The notes under the pieces: model-generated | Told to the model about the DNA's origin: nothing | Seen by the model: the letters and a program-made list of their open reading frames with translations, nothing else | Database searches by the model: none | From: Ridgeia piscesae | Lineage: Eukaryota > Annelida > Polychaeta > Sabellida > Siboglinidae | Direction: 5' to 3' | Assembly: GCA_025642075.2 (NCBI GenBank) | Contig: JAODUO010000141.1 | Span: forward strand, 132,501 to 196,500 | Length of the DNA stretch: 64,000 bases | Translations under genes and position numbers: made by a program | Shown: positions 29,501 through 43,400 of the stretch, piece after piece | Numbering within the stretch: position 1 is the stretch's first letter | How the letters are laid out: the number at the start of each line of letters is the position of its first letter

Positions 29501-32321
29501 GTTTATGTATCTGGCAAACCTGCTAAAGAGACTGAGTCCAGGACGCACGCGTTCATCTGAACAACATTTGCTCGACATTCTGCATAACGAAGTTGGCCAG
29601 TTTTGGTAACCGGTCTTTTCGTGTGGTGGGACCTTGCCTATGGAATGCATTGCCCATTGATATCAAGTGCTGCGGAACTTTGTCGGCTTTCAGAAAGGCA
29701 CTAAAACGCACATTTTCAAAGCATATTACTGCTGACATTTTAGAATTTCTTTCTTCAAATATTTCATCTTATCTTATTTTCACACATATGTACTGACCTT
29801 TATATATGCCATCGCTTAGTATGTGTTTTTGCATGTAAATAGAGACTTAATTAGTTTTATTTTAGTTATTAGTTAATTTTACAGTTGTATTTATTATTAT
29901 TAATATTAGTTTTAACACATAATAAATAGCTTTTTATTTTATTGTACAGCGCTTTGAGCATATTTGGATATTGCGCTTTATAAATAATTAATATTATTAT
30001 TACATGTATTATGTTAACATTGGTAATCTTTGGACTGTTTGGTATGTTCATCCTGTCATGTGAGGCTTTTGATAGCTTGATTAGTTGAAATTGTTTGAGC
30101 GTGAATCATTATAATTATGTTCTGCAGGGCTCAGAGGTTGAAGTTCCGACTGAACCTGTACGAACTGAAGGAGAACCGACAGATCCGGCCCAAGACGCTG
30201 ATGAGTGTGGTGGCTAATCTGCTCTATGAACGCAGGTAGGGACTAGGGATGTGCGTCAGCCAAAGACTATTACAAGTGTTGTGTCTTTAAATGTACACTA
30301 CAAATGCTAGTAAGACTATTTATCCAACAAGACATTCAAAACTCCAAACCTTGGGAAGTTATGTTTTCATGAGTAAGAGTACATTGGCGATTGATGAGTA
30401 CGAGTGCGTTCTCATGCGTATAAGTTAAAGTACGAGTACAATTTTCATAAATATTTCAAACTTGCAAGTGTTAGTTTGTATATAATTCGGCACTAGTGAA
30501 TACACAAGGGATAGGTCAGGCTGTATCGAGCCAGAGAGCAATGAGTGGTGAATACAATGCTCTATACAATGCAAGTAGATTGTGTCCCCATCTATCCAGT
30601 TGTGACACGGCTAATGAAAGAAAACAACCACATGGAATGAATAAATTGTGGTATTTTACAGATTTGGCCCCTATTTTGTTGAGCCGGTCATTGCTGGGCT
30701 AGACAATAAGACAGCTGAACCATACATCGCCGCTCTTGACCTGATTGGCTGCCCGATGGCCACCGATGACTTTGTGGTCAGCGGCACATGCACAGAGCAG
30801 CTGTATGGCATGTGCGAGTCACTGTGGCAACCAGACATGGTAGGTATTGTAACCATGGCAACCACAATTGTTACGGTTGTTTGACTTAACATATTTGGTC
30901 TTGATTACGCTGCAAACAGTCAGGCAACATGGCAGCTAAATACAGTGATATCAGGGATTTTATACCGCTGCTATCTTCCAAATAGTGTAAATTATTGTGA
31001 GACTTGAATATTGGTATTGAAACAGCATACTACTTAATTAAGAAATCATGTAATAATATATGATAATAATATAATTTAAATGTGTCATAGTAATATATGA
31101 TAATAAATGTGAGCAATAAATGTATCATCACTTGAGCCACACAGTACTTTTAGTTTCCCCATGAATAATACAGTAAGTACTGATATAAGCCATTGTTTTG
31201 CTTTAGGATGCAGATGCACTGTTTGAGTGTATATCACAGTCGTTGATGAATGCCGTAGACAGGGATGCTGTTTCTGGTTGGGGCGCAGTTGTTACCTTAA
31301 TGTAAGTATTGTTGTCACCCTAATGCAACAGCTGTTTCTGGTTGGGGCATGGTTGTTACTGTAATGTAAGTATTGTTGTCACCCTAATGCAACAGCTGTT
31401 TCTGGTTGGGGCATGGTTGTTACTGTAATGTAAGTATTGTTGTCACCCCAATGCAACAGCTGTCCAGGCTTTATGCAGGACCAAATTATTGCCAGTCACA
31501 CATGTTTTGGTGGATGTTAACTGTTAAGCCAGTTTACAAACTTGTATGATGACCTGAAATGGACTACACACGTGACACCATTTACAGTCACTTGTATGGC
31601 ATAACTGACAATTTCTATGGTTTTGGAACACCTTTTTTTCTCCTTCATTTTTTTTACCCGTCCATCCATATTTCTACCTGCCACATGACTCCACAACGGT
31701 TTTAACCCGTCCAAATGACAGGGTGGATGGGTCTCTGCATGAAGCTATGCAGCTGTCTCTGGGCGGTGGTGGCCACCCTAACATAAATGCTGTCGTCTAT
31801 GGTTAAGATGTGGTTGTCACACAGACGTGTTTCTCATGAAAATAGCAACATTCCTCGTCTCTCCTTTCATACTTTCTGCAAGTACTTGTAGTAAAGAATG
31901 TTTGCTTAGAAATCTCATGATTTTAAGACTTTATTAAACAAATGACATGCTATAAAGAATGTTTTGTTGTTTGTGTCTGTGCAACTCATATAAAGTAAGA
32001 CATTGAAGAAGAACAGTAATAATTACATTCAGCACCATACCGACAGAATCCTTCTCTGATTTTCTCTTGAACTACATTTTCTGTCATATGAAGTCAACAT
32101 AACAAATTATATTCATTTGAGTGAATATAATTTTACAGACAATACTACTTTTCATACATTTTTGCCTCTTTTACAATTCCTTTCAGTTTGTGTTTTGCTA
32201 TTTTGTAAGCTACACATTCCACTGAGGTTCATTCTGTTGTATCAGCTAATATCCAACTTGCATCTGTTTCAGCGAGAAGGATAAAGTTACAACACGCACA
32301 CTGAAGGCACGCATGGATTAG
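26539..32321 (+). CDS. PSMB3: Proteasome subunit beta type-3
   Basis: Complete in six exons: 26539-26541 (the ATG alone, before gtaggt), 28222-28406, 30128-30235, 30662-30839, 31207-31301 and 32273-32321 (TAG). All junctions are GT..AG and in phase, giving 205 residues, the length I recall for human PSMB3. It starts [20 protein letters not shown] and continues [65 protein letters not shown] and [13 protein letters not shown], ending [14 protein letters not shown]. This is one of the seven beta subunits of the 20S core. It keeps the Ntn-hydrolase fold but lacks an N-terminal catalytic Thr, so it is structural. Intron 2 carries a LINE tail. The end of exon 5 is tandemly triplicated into intron 5. 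Confidence 0.97.
29040..29115 (+). ncRNA. Hammerhead-like core motif (weak candidate)
   Basis: CTGATGAG at 29087-29094 is followed by a four-base-pair stem (GCCG/CGGC, loop ATTT) and then TAGAAAA. This resembles the CUGAUGA-stem II-GAAA part of hammerhead ribozymes found in some retroelements. There is one extra base before GAAA, and I could not fit a convincing stem III or NUH cleavage site, so it is at best a degraded relic. Confidence 0.15.
29560..30005 (+). mobile_element. LINE 3' end remnant in PSMB3 intron 2
   Basis: On +, [20 protein letters not shown] then [15 protein letters not shown] matches the RT C-terminal block of CR1/L2-like LINEs (GNRSF.V..P.LWN.LP...F...LK). After a stop comes a 3' UTR with acagcgctttgagca and gcgctttataaataa, ending in ATT repeats near 30000. 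It is 5' truncated and in the same orientation as the host gene. Confidence 0.75.
31267..31458 (+). repeat. 64-bp tandem triplication of the PSMB3 exon 5 splice donor
   Basis: Three 64-bp units begin at 31267, 31331 and 31395, with the start of a fourth at 31459. Each contains gctgtttctggttggggc, then ttgttac, then aatgtaagtattgttgtcac. The first unit is the real end of exon 5 plus its donor (31302). The others copy both into the intron. Units 2 and 3 share changes not in unit 1 (gcatgg for gcgcag, ctgtaat for cttaat), so they are more recent copies of each other. Confidence 0.95.
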
Positions 32322-34460
32322 TGCACGTCTACATTGATCTTCCAGTCTCCAGTTCAACTGGCCATGACACGTCATTGTAGGACACTGCAGCTACTGTTGC
32401 CTCAACAGAACTAGTTACTGAACTACACTATACTAGTGTGCTACGTGTGTGGTTGGACAGCCAGCTGTCTGCAGTCTCATCGAATCATTTGTAAGGTTAT
32501 TGTACCTGTTCTCGTTTATTTCTTGTCGATAAAAATCCTTTGTAGATCCTGGTTGTTTGCTTCATTGTGACACAAACTAAAATTGTATCTCTTGTCAATA
32601 CACTATTGTACCACAGTCACTGTTGTTGTGTCAATTTGGCCAGTGGACAAGCGAAGTGTGCCGTCTTTCACCGTTTGTATTCATCAGAGGTCATTTCAGT
32701 TTCTTACAAAGATATGTATGCTAACTCAACAGGGAATACAAGGTGCCACTCACTAGACTAGACATTGTAAGAGCAACAGGATGTGGGCCAGTGGACTAGG
32801 CTCCATATATATCGTATGAAATGTGTATCCCTGAACATTCTTTAGTGTATTTATCCCGTTGAGGTATAGATAATTATTTCCTTGCATGCTGCAACAGAAC
32901 AAATAAAGTTACACGGTTCACATCTGTTTACATGTACAATTTATTCACGAACGTATACAAGGATGTTGTGTGGGTGTATGTGTATGGGGCGTTTTGATTA
33001 AAATGAGATATGAAAACATGCCAGTTTATACGTAAAAGCAAAGGCATGCTACTGACCATTTTAAGACGTCATGTGTCCAACAGCAACCCACGTAATGAGA
33101 CGCTGTGTTACACCTCGCATGGCTACTGGTCACTGAGCTTACGTGTCACATTTGTAACACCAATGACTATGATTATGCCTCCTAGAAGTCACACGAGTTA
33201 CACTTGTTAACATCTTCACGAAACTGATATAACAGCATAAGCTACTGTGATATGAGACAATTAGTGTCCGCACTGCATTTTGTCAGCGTGTTGCTGTAAT
33301 CATGAAATTGACATTACAAAGTAGAATGGAGCAGTGGGTTTGATGCAGAGAAGACTGTGTACAAGACTAGATCACATTAGAGCAGCTCCTGTCACTGCAG
33401 TAACTTGGCGTGGACAACCTAACATGGAACAAAGCATCTGTCCGATTTGTTCGCCAACCTAGGTAAATGATCGGTTAAACAACAGCACGCTTGTATCAAG
33501 CACATGAACGATTTGATTATGATCACAGTTGTGGACAAAGACCTGCGTTGATTCACTGTGACAACGTTACATAACAGACCATCTATGATGCCAGTCTACA
33601 CGTGTCATCATTGACTACCTTTATGACATACATCTCACAACATATGTGTCACTATTACGGGTCTGTGACGGAATACTTGGGGGACCATCCCACATGACAT
33701 ACATGGGTCTGTACACTTGCTACATACGAGGGGATTCTAGTGATAATGAAGGTAGTCCAGTAATAGTGAATGAGAGAGCCTCAGGTCTACTGCAGGGCCT
33801 TTATTTGCCTGGATCGGGCCTTGGAGTCATGATGGTAGGAGGGTGTTTAGTCACATGGATGAGGGCCTGTAGTCATGTGGGAGGGCATCGAGTCATGTAC
33901 CCTGAAGGGCCTTTAGTCATGCCAGCCTACCTACCCAATAATGCCTTTATGCCGAGCAGCGCTTGTCTACACTATGACTGTGTGGTACTCAGTCACACGT
34001 TCTACAATGCTACCAAAACTGGTTTCACAAGACAACATCAAGACGACATTCCTTCCAACTGCCCATTAGTCAGGCATCAACCAATAGCATCAGTAGCATC
34101 AGATTCAGATAACTGGCCAGTACACATCTGTCACTGGATAGTTGCAGGGAGTCAATGGCATTAACTGACAGATCAATGCATGGGATCGATGGCATCAGCT
34201 GACAGATCAATGCAGGGCATCAACTGACAGATCAATGCGCGGGATCATTGGCATCGACTGACAGATCAATGCATGGATTAATGATATCAACCAACAGATC
34301 ACTGCAGGGTGTCCATGGATAATGATCTGCACGTCAACCAACAGATCAATATAGGGCATCAATGGATCAATACAGGACATCAACCACTGGATCGCTGCAG
34401 GGCATTTCACAAAACGAGACTGCGTGGCCGCCAGTAAATGAAATGAGCGAGCTTGCTGCA
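32322..34460. other. Convergent intergenic region and 3' UTRs
   Basis: Holds the PSMB3 3' UTR on + and, from the right, the PIP4K2 3' UTR on -. The 172-codon frame at 33646-34164 (+) has no domain and lies antisense to the likely 3' UTR. At 34145-34400 a decayed tandem motif (tgacagatcaatgca, about 35-40 bp spacing) repeats several times. At 33800-33805 TTTATT could be a minus-strand AATAAA for PIP4K2. Confidence 0.5.
32902..32907 (+). terminator. PSMB3: Polyadenylation signal of PSMB3
   Basis: AATAAA (in gaacaaataaagttac) lies 581 bp after the stop codon. It fits the end of the + strand transcript. Confidence 0.45.
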
Positions 34461-37400
34461 TTAGTCCATGGCTCGCTCAATGAACTCCATGAATCGGCGT
34501 GCATACTGGTCAGGTTTGACCGTCGATATTTCCGCACCAGCTCCATGCTTGACGGTCTTGGCTGCTTGTGCTGTGCGCTTCTTCATGCCGTAGTGCGTGA
34601 GGATGTCAATGAGACCCAGGAAGTAGATCTCCTTCTTCTCACAGTCTGACAACACACGGGGAGACAGGTGGTTATATGTGGTACATGACAACACACGGGG
34701 AGACAGGTGGTTATATGTGGTACATGACAACACACGGGGAGATGGTTGGTTATAAGTGGTACATGACAACACATGGGGAGACAGGTGGTTACATGTGGTA
34801 CATGACAACACACGGGGAGATGGTTGGTTATAAGTGGTACATGACAACACATGGGGAGACAGGTGGTTACATGTGGTACATGACAACACACGGGGAGACA
34901 GGTGGTTACATGTGGTACATGACAACACACGGGGAGATAGTTGGTTATATGTGGTACATGACAACACATGGGGAGACAGGTGGTTATATGTGGTACATGA
35001 CAACACATGGGGAGACAGGTGGTTACATGTTGTACATGACAACACACGGGGAGATAGTTGGTTATATGTGGTACATGACAATACACGGGGAGACAGGTGG
35101 TTACATGATAACACACGGGGAGACAGGTGATTGATTACATGTGGTACATGACAACACACAGGGAGACAGGTGATTGATTACATGTGGTACATGACAACAC
35201 ACGGGGAGATAGTTGGTTATATGTGGTACATGACAACACATGGGGAGACAGGTGGTTACATGTGGTACATGACAACACACGGGGAGACAGGTGGTTACAT
35301 GTGGTACATGACAACACATGGGGAGACAGGTGGTCACATGTGGTACATGACAATACACGGGGAGACAGGTGGTTACATGTGCTAAATGACAACACACGGG
35401 GAGACAGGTGGTTACATGTGGTACATGACAACACATGGGGAGACAGGTGGTTACATGTGGTACATGACAACACATGGGGAGACAGGTGGTCACATGTGGT
35501 ACATGACAACACACGGGGAGACAGGTGGTTACATGTGGTACATGACAACACATGGGGAGACAGGTGGTCACATGTGGTACATGACAACACACGGGGAGAC
35601 AGGTGGTTACATGTGGTACATGACAACACATGGGGAGACAGGTGGTCACATGTGGTACATGACAACACACAGGGAGACAGGTGATTGATTACATGTGGTA
35701 CATGACAACACACGGGGAGATAGTTGGTCACATGTGGTAAATGACAACACACGGGGAGACAGGTGATTATATGGTACATGACAACACACAGGGAGACAGG
35801 TGGTTATATGTGGTACATGACAACACACGGGGAGACAGGTGGTTACATGTGGTACATGACAACACACAGGGAGACAGGTGGTCACATGTGGTACATGACA
35901 ACACACGCGGAGACAGGTGGTACATGACAACACACGGGGAGACAGGTGGTTACGTGTGGTACATGACAACACACGGGGAGACAGTTGGTTACATGTGGTA
36001 CATGACAACACACAGGGAGACAGATATGACAACACAGTTGAACACACGGGGGGGAGACAGGTGATTGATTACATGTGGTATATGACAACACATGGGGAGA
36101 CAGTTGATTGATTACATGTGGTATATGACAACACATAGGGAGACAGGTGATTGATTACATGTGGTACATGACAAAACACAGGGAGACAGATGGTCACATG
36201 TGGTACATGACAACACACGGGGAGACAGGTGATTGATTACATATGGTACATGACAAAACACAGGGAGACAGATGGTCACATGTGGTACATGACAACACAC
36301 GGGGAGACAGGTGGTCACATGTGGTACATGACAACACACGGGGAGACAGGTGATTGATTACATGTGGTACATGACAAAACACGGGGAGACAGGTGGTCAC
36401 ATGTGGTACATGACAACACATGGGGAGACAGGTGATTGATTACATGTGGTATATGACAAAACACGGGGAGACAGATGGTCACATGTGGTACATGACAACA
36501 CACGGGGAGACAGGTGGTCACATGTGGTACATGACAATACATGGGGAGACAGGTGATTGATTACATGTGGTATATGACAACACCCGGGGAGACAGGTGGT
36601 TACACATGGTACATGACAACACATAATGGTAAACAGACACACATAGACGTGGTCAGGCTATATGAACAATGAATTTCTACATCTAGGAGAAAAACTTAAC
36701 ACACCCAACACATACGTATGCAAGACCAATAATTTGTTATCAGTTATAGTTACATATGATGTTGATGTATTATATATATGTGTGTTTTTTTAACTGGGTT
36801 TTGGATTGTATGCCTCAATCGGGGATGTGAGAAGAATGGGGGCCCGACAAGCCAAGTCAATAATAATATATTTAATTTGGTACAATGTAGATCCACAATG
36901 GGGAATCAACAGAACTGATAAACCAGGTGGTGCTATTACACAATTCGTGCCTTGTGCCAGCGTCTGATTACCTTGTTACGTTGCATTTATTCATTATATC
37001 CAGCAATTCTTCACACACATTGTAGATATGCCTTATATTAATAACAGTTGGAGTCTAAAAGAATTCAAAGATGGACCGAAAAAAATAACCAGCGTGCAAA
37101 TGAAAAGTGCAATTACGTCACAGGTCTGAGTTCCACATTAGCACCACCTAGTGACCATGTAGGGTCCCCATTGTTCATGATGCTTCATAATATACAACAT
37201 ATCATCTACAGGAAGAGTAGAAGATGTAAAGTCTCCCTCCTCCTGCCCTCTCTCCCATCCCAAAGCCATCCTTAGTGGAAGGCAGGCATTGATATACTTC
37301 TCTAGACCTATGCCACACATGCGCATAGACCAGGACGGTTAATTCAAAGTCACCACACATGAGGTCAAATACACTGAAATACAAATAATCTTCAGGGATT

Positions 37401-40400
37401 CAATTACAAATACTTTTAATGCAAAAGTATTTAAATACATTGGAAAGTATTTCACATACTTTTTATTTTCAGGTTGTATTACTACATAGGTAAAAGAAAA
37501 GCAAATGATAATATTGAGACATCTGGTTTATAGGCATAATTACTGTTTTACTCGTATGAGCAGAACCACTAACCTTCTCTGGCGGGCACGCCAAACGTGT
37601 CGTATGCGATGTCGCACTCCACTGGGAACAGGGGCTGGTTCAAGCAGACAGGGCTGTCGGGCGGGGTCGGTATGTTAGCACCACGGGCAGCTCCACCTGG
37701 TGAGTCAGAGTCACCCTCATCGTCCATGCCATTCTCGTCTACATTGACCGCTTCAGTCTGTTCCTCCTCGGCTCGGTCTTTGTCGTGGATGCCAACCAGC
37801 AGACTGTAGTCCATCAGGTTGAGGCTCAACATGAACTAGGCCAGGTCAAAGGTCATGTGTTAAGAATCGATCAGAATGAGGCTTGCATGAACAAGGCAGG
37901 TCAAACAATTTGTTAGATTGAGACTAGACAGGAAATCTGGAAAGTCAAAGGTCACAGATGTTGTTGATATTGTTGTTTTATTAGATTCCACAATTAATTA
38001 AGTCATGTCAAATGTCACGTATGTTGGTGCAACCATCTGATGCTTACTACCAACTGGACAAATAAATAAATTACAAAACAACAAGTTACAATCAGCCAAA
38101 GTACTCCATGCTACGAGAGGCATATTGAACACAGAAGCAACGTTTGGTGTGTGCTGCGTACTCACATTGACGTCACCCTGCAGTGTCTCCAGGATGTCGC
38201 GTTTGGCTTCAGGGGCGATGTGGATGATGACGTGGTCATTGAGGAAATCATTGTCTTTGTAGGTCGGCAGGTCCTTCGCCCTCTCCTTGTCACTTGCCAG
38301 TCTCGACACAGTCGAACCCTGCAAGTGTCAAACACATACACCTCTATTATGGCACGGTCGAATCATGCAACTATCACTCATACACTCGTACGACACGGTT
38401 GAATCCTTCAAGTGTCACATTCATTCCTGTAACTCTATCATTATACAGACATAGTCTTGCAAGTGTCATACAACTCACTCACTTGGTGGAATAATATCTC
38501 TTGTAAGTAACATATAACAGACTTGACACAACACACTTGCAGATGACTAACTTGATGAAATGACACTGATGAGTGGTGCAAGTAAGTGAATGTCAATGAT
38601 GTTATGATCTGAAATATGACTGACGTGGTGTGACAACTGCTTTTCACAGATGGCTCACCTTACATGACATGATCACTTGCAGCTCACCTACTCAACGACC
38701 TGATTACGTGACATTAGCAAAAACGATAATACATTACAGAATCAATTATTGATAAGGTTAAACATTCTAGTTATATGTAGCAGATGACTGACTGGGTTTC
38801 GATGACATCCTACAGGGGAATAACTTGCTATGTTGCAACCAGTTGTGGCTGACTTAACGTTATGAAACAATAAGGCTTTGATAGGATAATGTTCTCATGC
38901 AGATCACTGGCATGATGACAAGATAACAAAACCACATCCCACACAATAGGATGGCACGAACTCCAAGAAGCACCCAATTTCAATCAATATCCACTTGATA
39001 TTGTCTCTTGCATTGTTCATAAAACTTGGCACACATAAAACATACAATTTCTTGCAGGCCTTGCTGTATAACTAGTCACTGTTATGTACAGTCGCGCCAT
39101 GGTATAATGCGGTAGTTGGGGTTCATGAAATGGAAACGCATTATAAACGAGGCACATTATAGATTATATTCCGCCAGGGGCACCACCACCCCCCAAAACG
39201 CCACAACAGCAACCAAAGCCAATGTGCTGGTTGTGCGGTCTATGCGTGATTTATAAAACTAATTGACACTGACAAACAACGTAAATGTGTATTACATTAA
39301 AATATTATATACTGTCGAATGTTGAACTGAGTAAAACTTGCGAATGGTGTACAGTTTTGAAATAAATTCAGAGCCAATGCTCCTCGTCTGGCGATGCGAG
39401 CTGAGGCAGAGCGATAACACAGTACTGCTGTCGCGGTCTGAAATAACCTTTAACTCAGCAGCCGAAACACACAAATGAATTGACATATTCGATATATCGA
39501 AGTATCGCGATACTTGCGAAAGTTCGATACCGATATTTAGTGGTATCGCGATACTTCGATACTTTTGGTATCGAACGCCCACTGTTCGATACCTTCGATA
39601 CCTTCGATACCTTCGATACCTTCGATACCTTCGATACCTTCGATACCTTCGATACCTTCGATATTTAGATACTTGACATCGAGTCCATTCGACGATGTCG
39701 ATGCGAAGACGCAACATCGTTGTTGATGACGACGTTGTTTACGGGAGCTATCACTACAGCGCTTCGCAGCCTAAATTGACTTAGGCGTGTTTGTTTAAAA
39801 ATAATATAACATAAAATGTGAACTGTTTTCTAAAACTTTATTGTAGAGTTAGTTTGTATAATAACTGTTTTCTGTGAGCGATCTTAGCCTAGGTCAGACT
39901 TCGCTTAGTCTCGTTATCCAAACCAAGGATCGTACGTGACGCTCTCGATTGGTGGCACTACCATGTCATCTTTCTCCCTACTTTATTTACGGTTATGCGT
40001 ACAAAAACACACATCCTATAGCATTTTTATAGAGTGTTTATTGCACGCACTAGTATTTATGAAACTAGTTTAATAATAATAATGTTAATATAAATAATTA
40101 TTCGAGCGCGATGCGGATGCTTTGTTTATCCGGGTTCCGTTTGGTGGCGCTGTTTTGTTGTTTGGTGGCGCCACCATTTGCCGTACACGACGCCCACAAC
40201 CAAGACGAACGACAACACTGGCCAAACAGGTTCACCACTGGCAGAGCCAGAGGTAGAGGAAGAAACTGACCTGTTCTTGAAAACAGTTGCAAAAACATAA
40301 TGGGGCTTGTTATGTGTACTTGATAACGTGGTAATTTAAGTTTTATATTTTAAAAAATTTGGTGTGAACTGGGAAGTACAATTGTAATTTAAATTAATAT

Positions 40401-43400
40401 TTTTTCAATTATTAATTAGTGTTATTTTATTGTAATCATCTATACAGTTTTGATGCTAAATCACAATTATCTTTATGATAGAATTAATAATAAAAAAGTT
40501 ATAACAGTGAGGGTTCAGCTGTGCTGGCAGTGACACATTGACTTGAAATTAAGCTGCCATATTAAAGTGTATTTACAAACAGCTGGGGTGAAGTACTGTT
40601 ATTAATTTAAAATAATTCAGTGCAATTAATTAATTAATTTGTCACTAGGTATTTTATTGCAGTTGTCTTTATTGTTTTAATATTATATTACAATTACCTT
40701 TTAGTTTTACAACAGTAATCAATTATATTGAAACTGTTGTTTGTGTACTTACATAAAATCGAAAATTGCATATTAATCATTGTTTGCATGACTATAAAAT
40801 TGTCACATATTTCCCTACAAGTGAAACATTTTGTGTTTCTGTGGCATTAGTCTAAGTGGATAGTAGTGTTTCTTTGAAGATCTCTACTGTACTGAATTAC
40901 ACTTATAAGGTAAATTTTGAGTATCGACTAAAAATCTAGTATCGATTGATATCGAAGAATTCTGATATCGAACCAGTAATATATCGATCGGTATCGAAGA
41001 ATTCTGGTATCAAACCAGTAATATATCGATTGATATCGAACCAGCACTACTTCTGTTGCATACTGTGCTTCTACTGGGAACTGTGTTCTATGTGAAAATT
41101 AGACTTAATTACAATGTAAGTATCGAGTATCGAACAAAATTCAGGTATCGATCGGTATCGAACAAAATTCAGGTATCGATCGGTATCGAACAAAACCTGG
41201 TATCGAACCAGCACTAATTGACATGTTGCCGAAGTCGGTCAAATATTAATATCTATACTAGTTACGCTCACTATTGACTTGATTTCATCTTTCAATCAAT
41301 CCCAAAATATAAATTTAGATCGCACATTTACCGTGCCGGTTTATAATGCAATTCACAGTGGTTCGAGGCTACTGCAGTTCATACGCAGTTGACGAATTTG
41401 TATATTTGCGCACAAGTAAATGTAACGAAAACATAACATAACTGTTCGTTTCAGTATCACATTGTTCGTCACCGCCCGATTCATAAGCAATTTAATTGCC
41501 ATTTACAAGCCGGCAAAGGTGCCCGTTCGCGGAAGCCACAACGAACTGGCAGGAAACAAATGCGATTGATATCTGCGCAAACAAACAATGCTTTGTACCC
41601 AATTTACTATACCTAAAGTTAATTAAATGCAATCAAAGGAATTGGTCACGTTTTAAACAAACATTTAAGAAATCACCACACAAAACAAGCGCTAGTTACA
41701 CAATAGATTGGTTTGAAAAGCGATCAGATTTGTGCCGCAAAGCCAACAGCAGACAACAGAAGACAGGGGCACCACAAACAACGAACTCAGCAATGCAGTT
41801 GTACTTCTTTGTTAAATTTCTTAATATCATTAAATTGTTTCTAGATACACCTGTACAAGACTAACATGAGGACTTCATAAAAAAGTGAGTTAATTACAGC
41901 ATTATTGTTAGCTGTAGCGCCCATTTCCCCCCTGGCGGGAGAAATTCGGGGTCCACGAATGACCATGTTTTATCCAATTCGCGTTATAATGAGCGAGTTA
42001 TACCGAGGCGCAACAGTATATTGTTAATAATAGGAATGAAGGATCTTTCTTGCAAAATGTCAAGTCTAGGAATCAATTAAAAATATATATAAAGTTTTAC
42101 AACTGATAATCCATCCACATTGACCTTTTAGTACAACTAAAAGGTCAATCGGATGGTACAGTATCTCTTAGTCTTACCTAGTCCAACCATTTTTTTATCA
42201 ACATGAAGCTCATTTGTCAATTATAGTTTCAAATAACTACAATGCTAACACTGAAAGAATGTTACAACCAATCATCACATTTTTCTAGTGACACCTGCTG
42301 AAAAGTATTGCCTTCTCACATTCAAATTTTTTTCAAATCATCAGTTATTTTAGTTTTATCCGTGTGACTGTATCTCACACCCTCTAGCTCTACTCTCTTC
42401 CTGAAGTAGACAACAGATACATATCCACAACTGTAACAAACCAAGGTAAAACACACTGAGATTATCACGTGCAAGAACCTACCTTGAGGTCGTACTTCTT
42501 GTGAATGGGTATCTTCGGACTGCATATGTTCTTCATGACGACCTTGTATGTTTCTTGGTCATTGACAGTGATGCGGTACATGCCGAGATAATGGGGCAGC
42601 AACGTCTTGCCGTGCCGCTCAACTACGTGCTACAATGAACATAAACACCAGTTAACAACAAAGCAGGGAACTGAATAAAAGTCAATGACGTATCACAGGT
42701 CTGTCTATCTACCCGCCCACCAGGGGTCACTGTTGCTGATCATGTCAGTACAACACAGCCATATGCCTATGCCAAACTCCTCTTTTAAGCTCAGCCAATG
42801 AAATCACTCACGAGGAGTGTGGTCAGCCTCCCGTCATGTGATGTAATTGTGGGTGATTTCAGCCATACGCTGCTCATGTTATGCATAATGTTCTAGTTTT
42901 AGAAGCAAACATTTGAATTCAGCTGCTTGTACCATTGGACAGATGGGCCATTATACTGGGATTCCCAGAAATTGTTTATCTGTCTTCAAATTGGGGGGTA
43001 TTTACACTGTTTTCATGGGTGAGGTAGCCGGACTGGAGAAGTCAATAACCTAATTAGTTAAATAAATTAGATTCAGGTAACTTCCGCACTTTGTGTAGGG
43101 GAATTACCAGGGGTAGTTTGCATAGCAAACGAGGATGAATCCAACTATCATACAAATTCAGCAATCTGTTTGATGGATATCACTGTTTATACAATGACAC
43201 GGATACATGACAGGATTCCTAGTATGAAGGACAATTGTCAGCTGATGCCAGGTAACGATAACCTGACAACAAGGTTTACAAGACGGATACTGTTTCAGTA
43301 TCATGAACATTAATGTGTTTCTCGAAAGGAGCTGACATGTAAAAGTTAGATTCGGCAAACTACTGGAGGTGGAGGGAGCGAGGGGGTTGAGGGAAGAACG

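Noticed and set aside
33646..34164. 172-codon + frame between PSMB3 and PIP4K2
   Set aside because: No recognisable domain, overlaps decayed tandem repeats, lies antisense to the likely PIP4K2 3' UTR. Not convincing as a gene.
34461..36642. Many repetitive open frames ([12 protein letters not shown] on -, [13 protein letters not shown] on +)
   Set aside because: Generated by the 39-bp minisatellite inside the last PIP4K2 intron. Only the last 61 codons of one - frame (34461-34645) are a true exon.
41496..41864. 122-codon frame inside the mariner-like element as a transposase
   Set aside because: No DDE/D motif or helix-turn-helix pattern could be seen, and the frame lies in only one arm of the split element.
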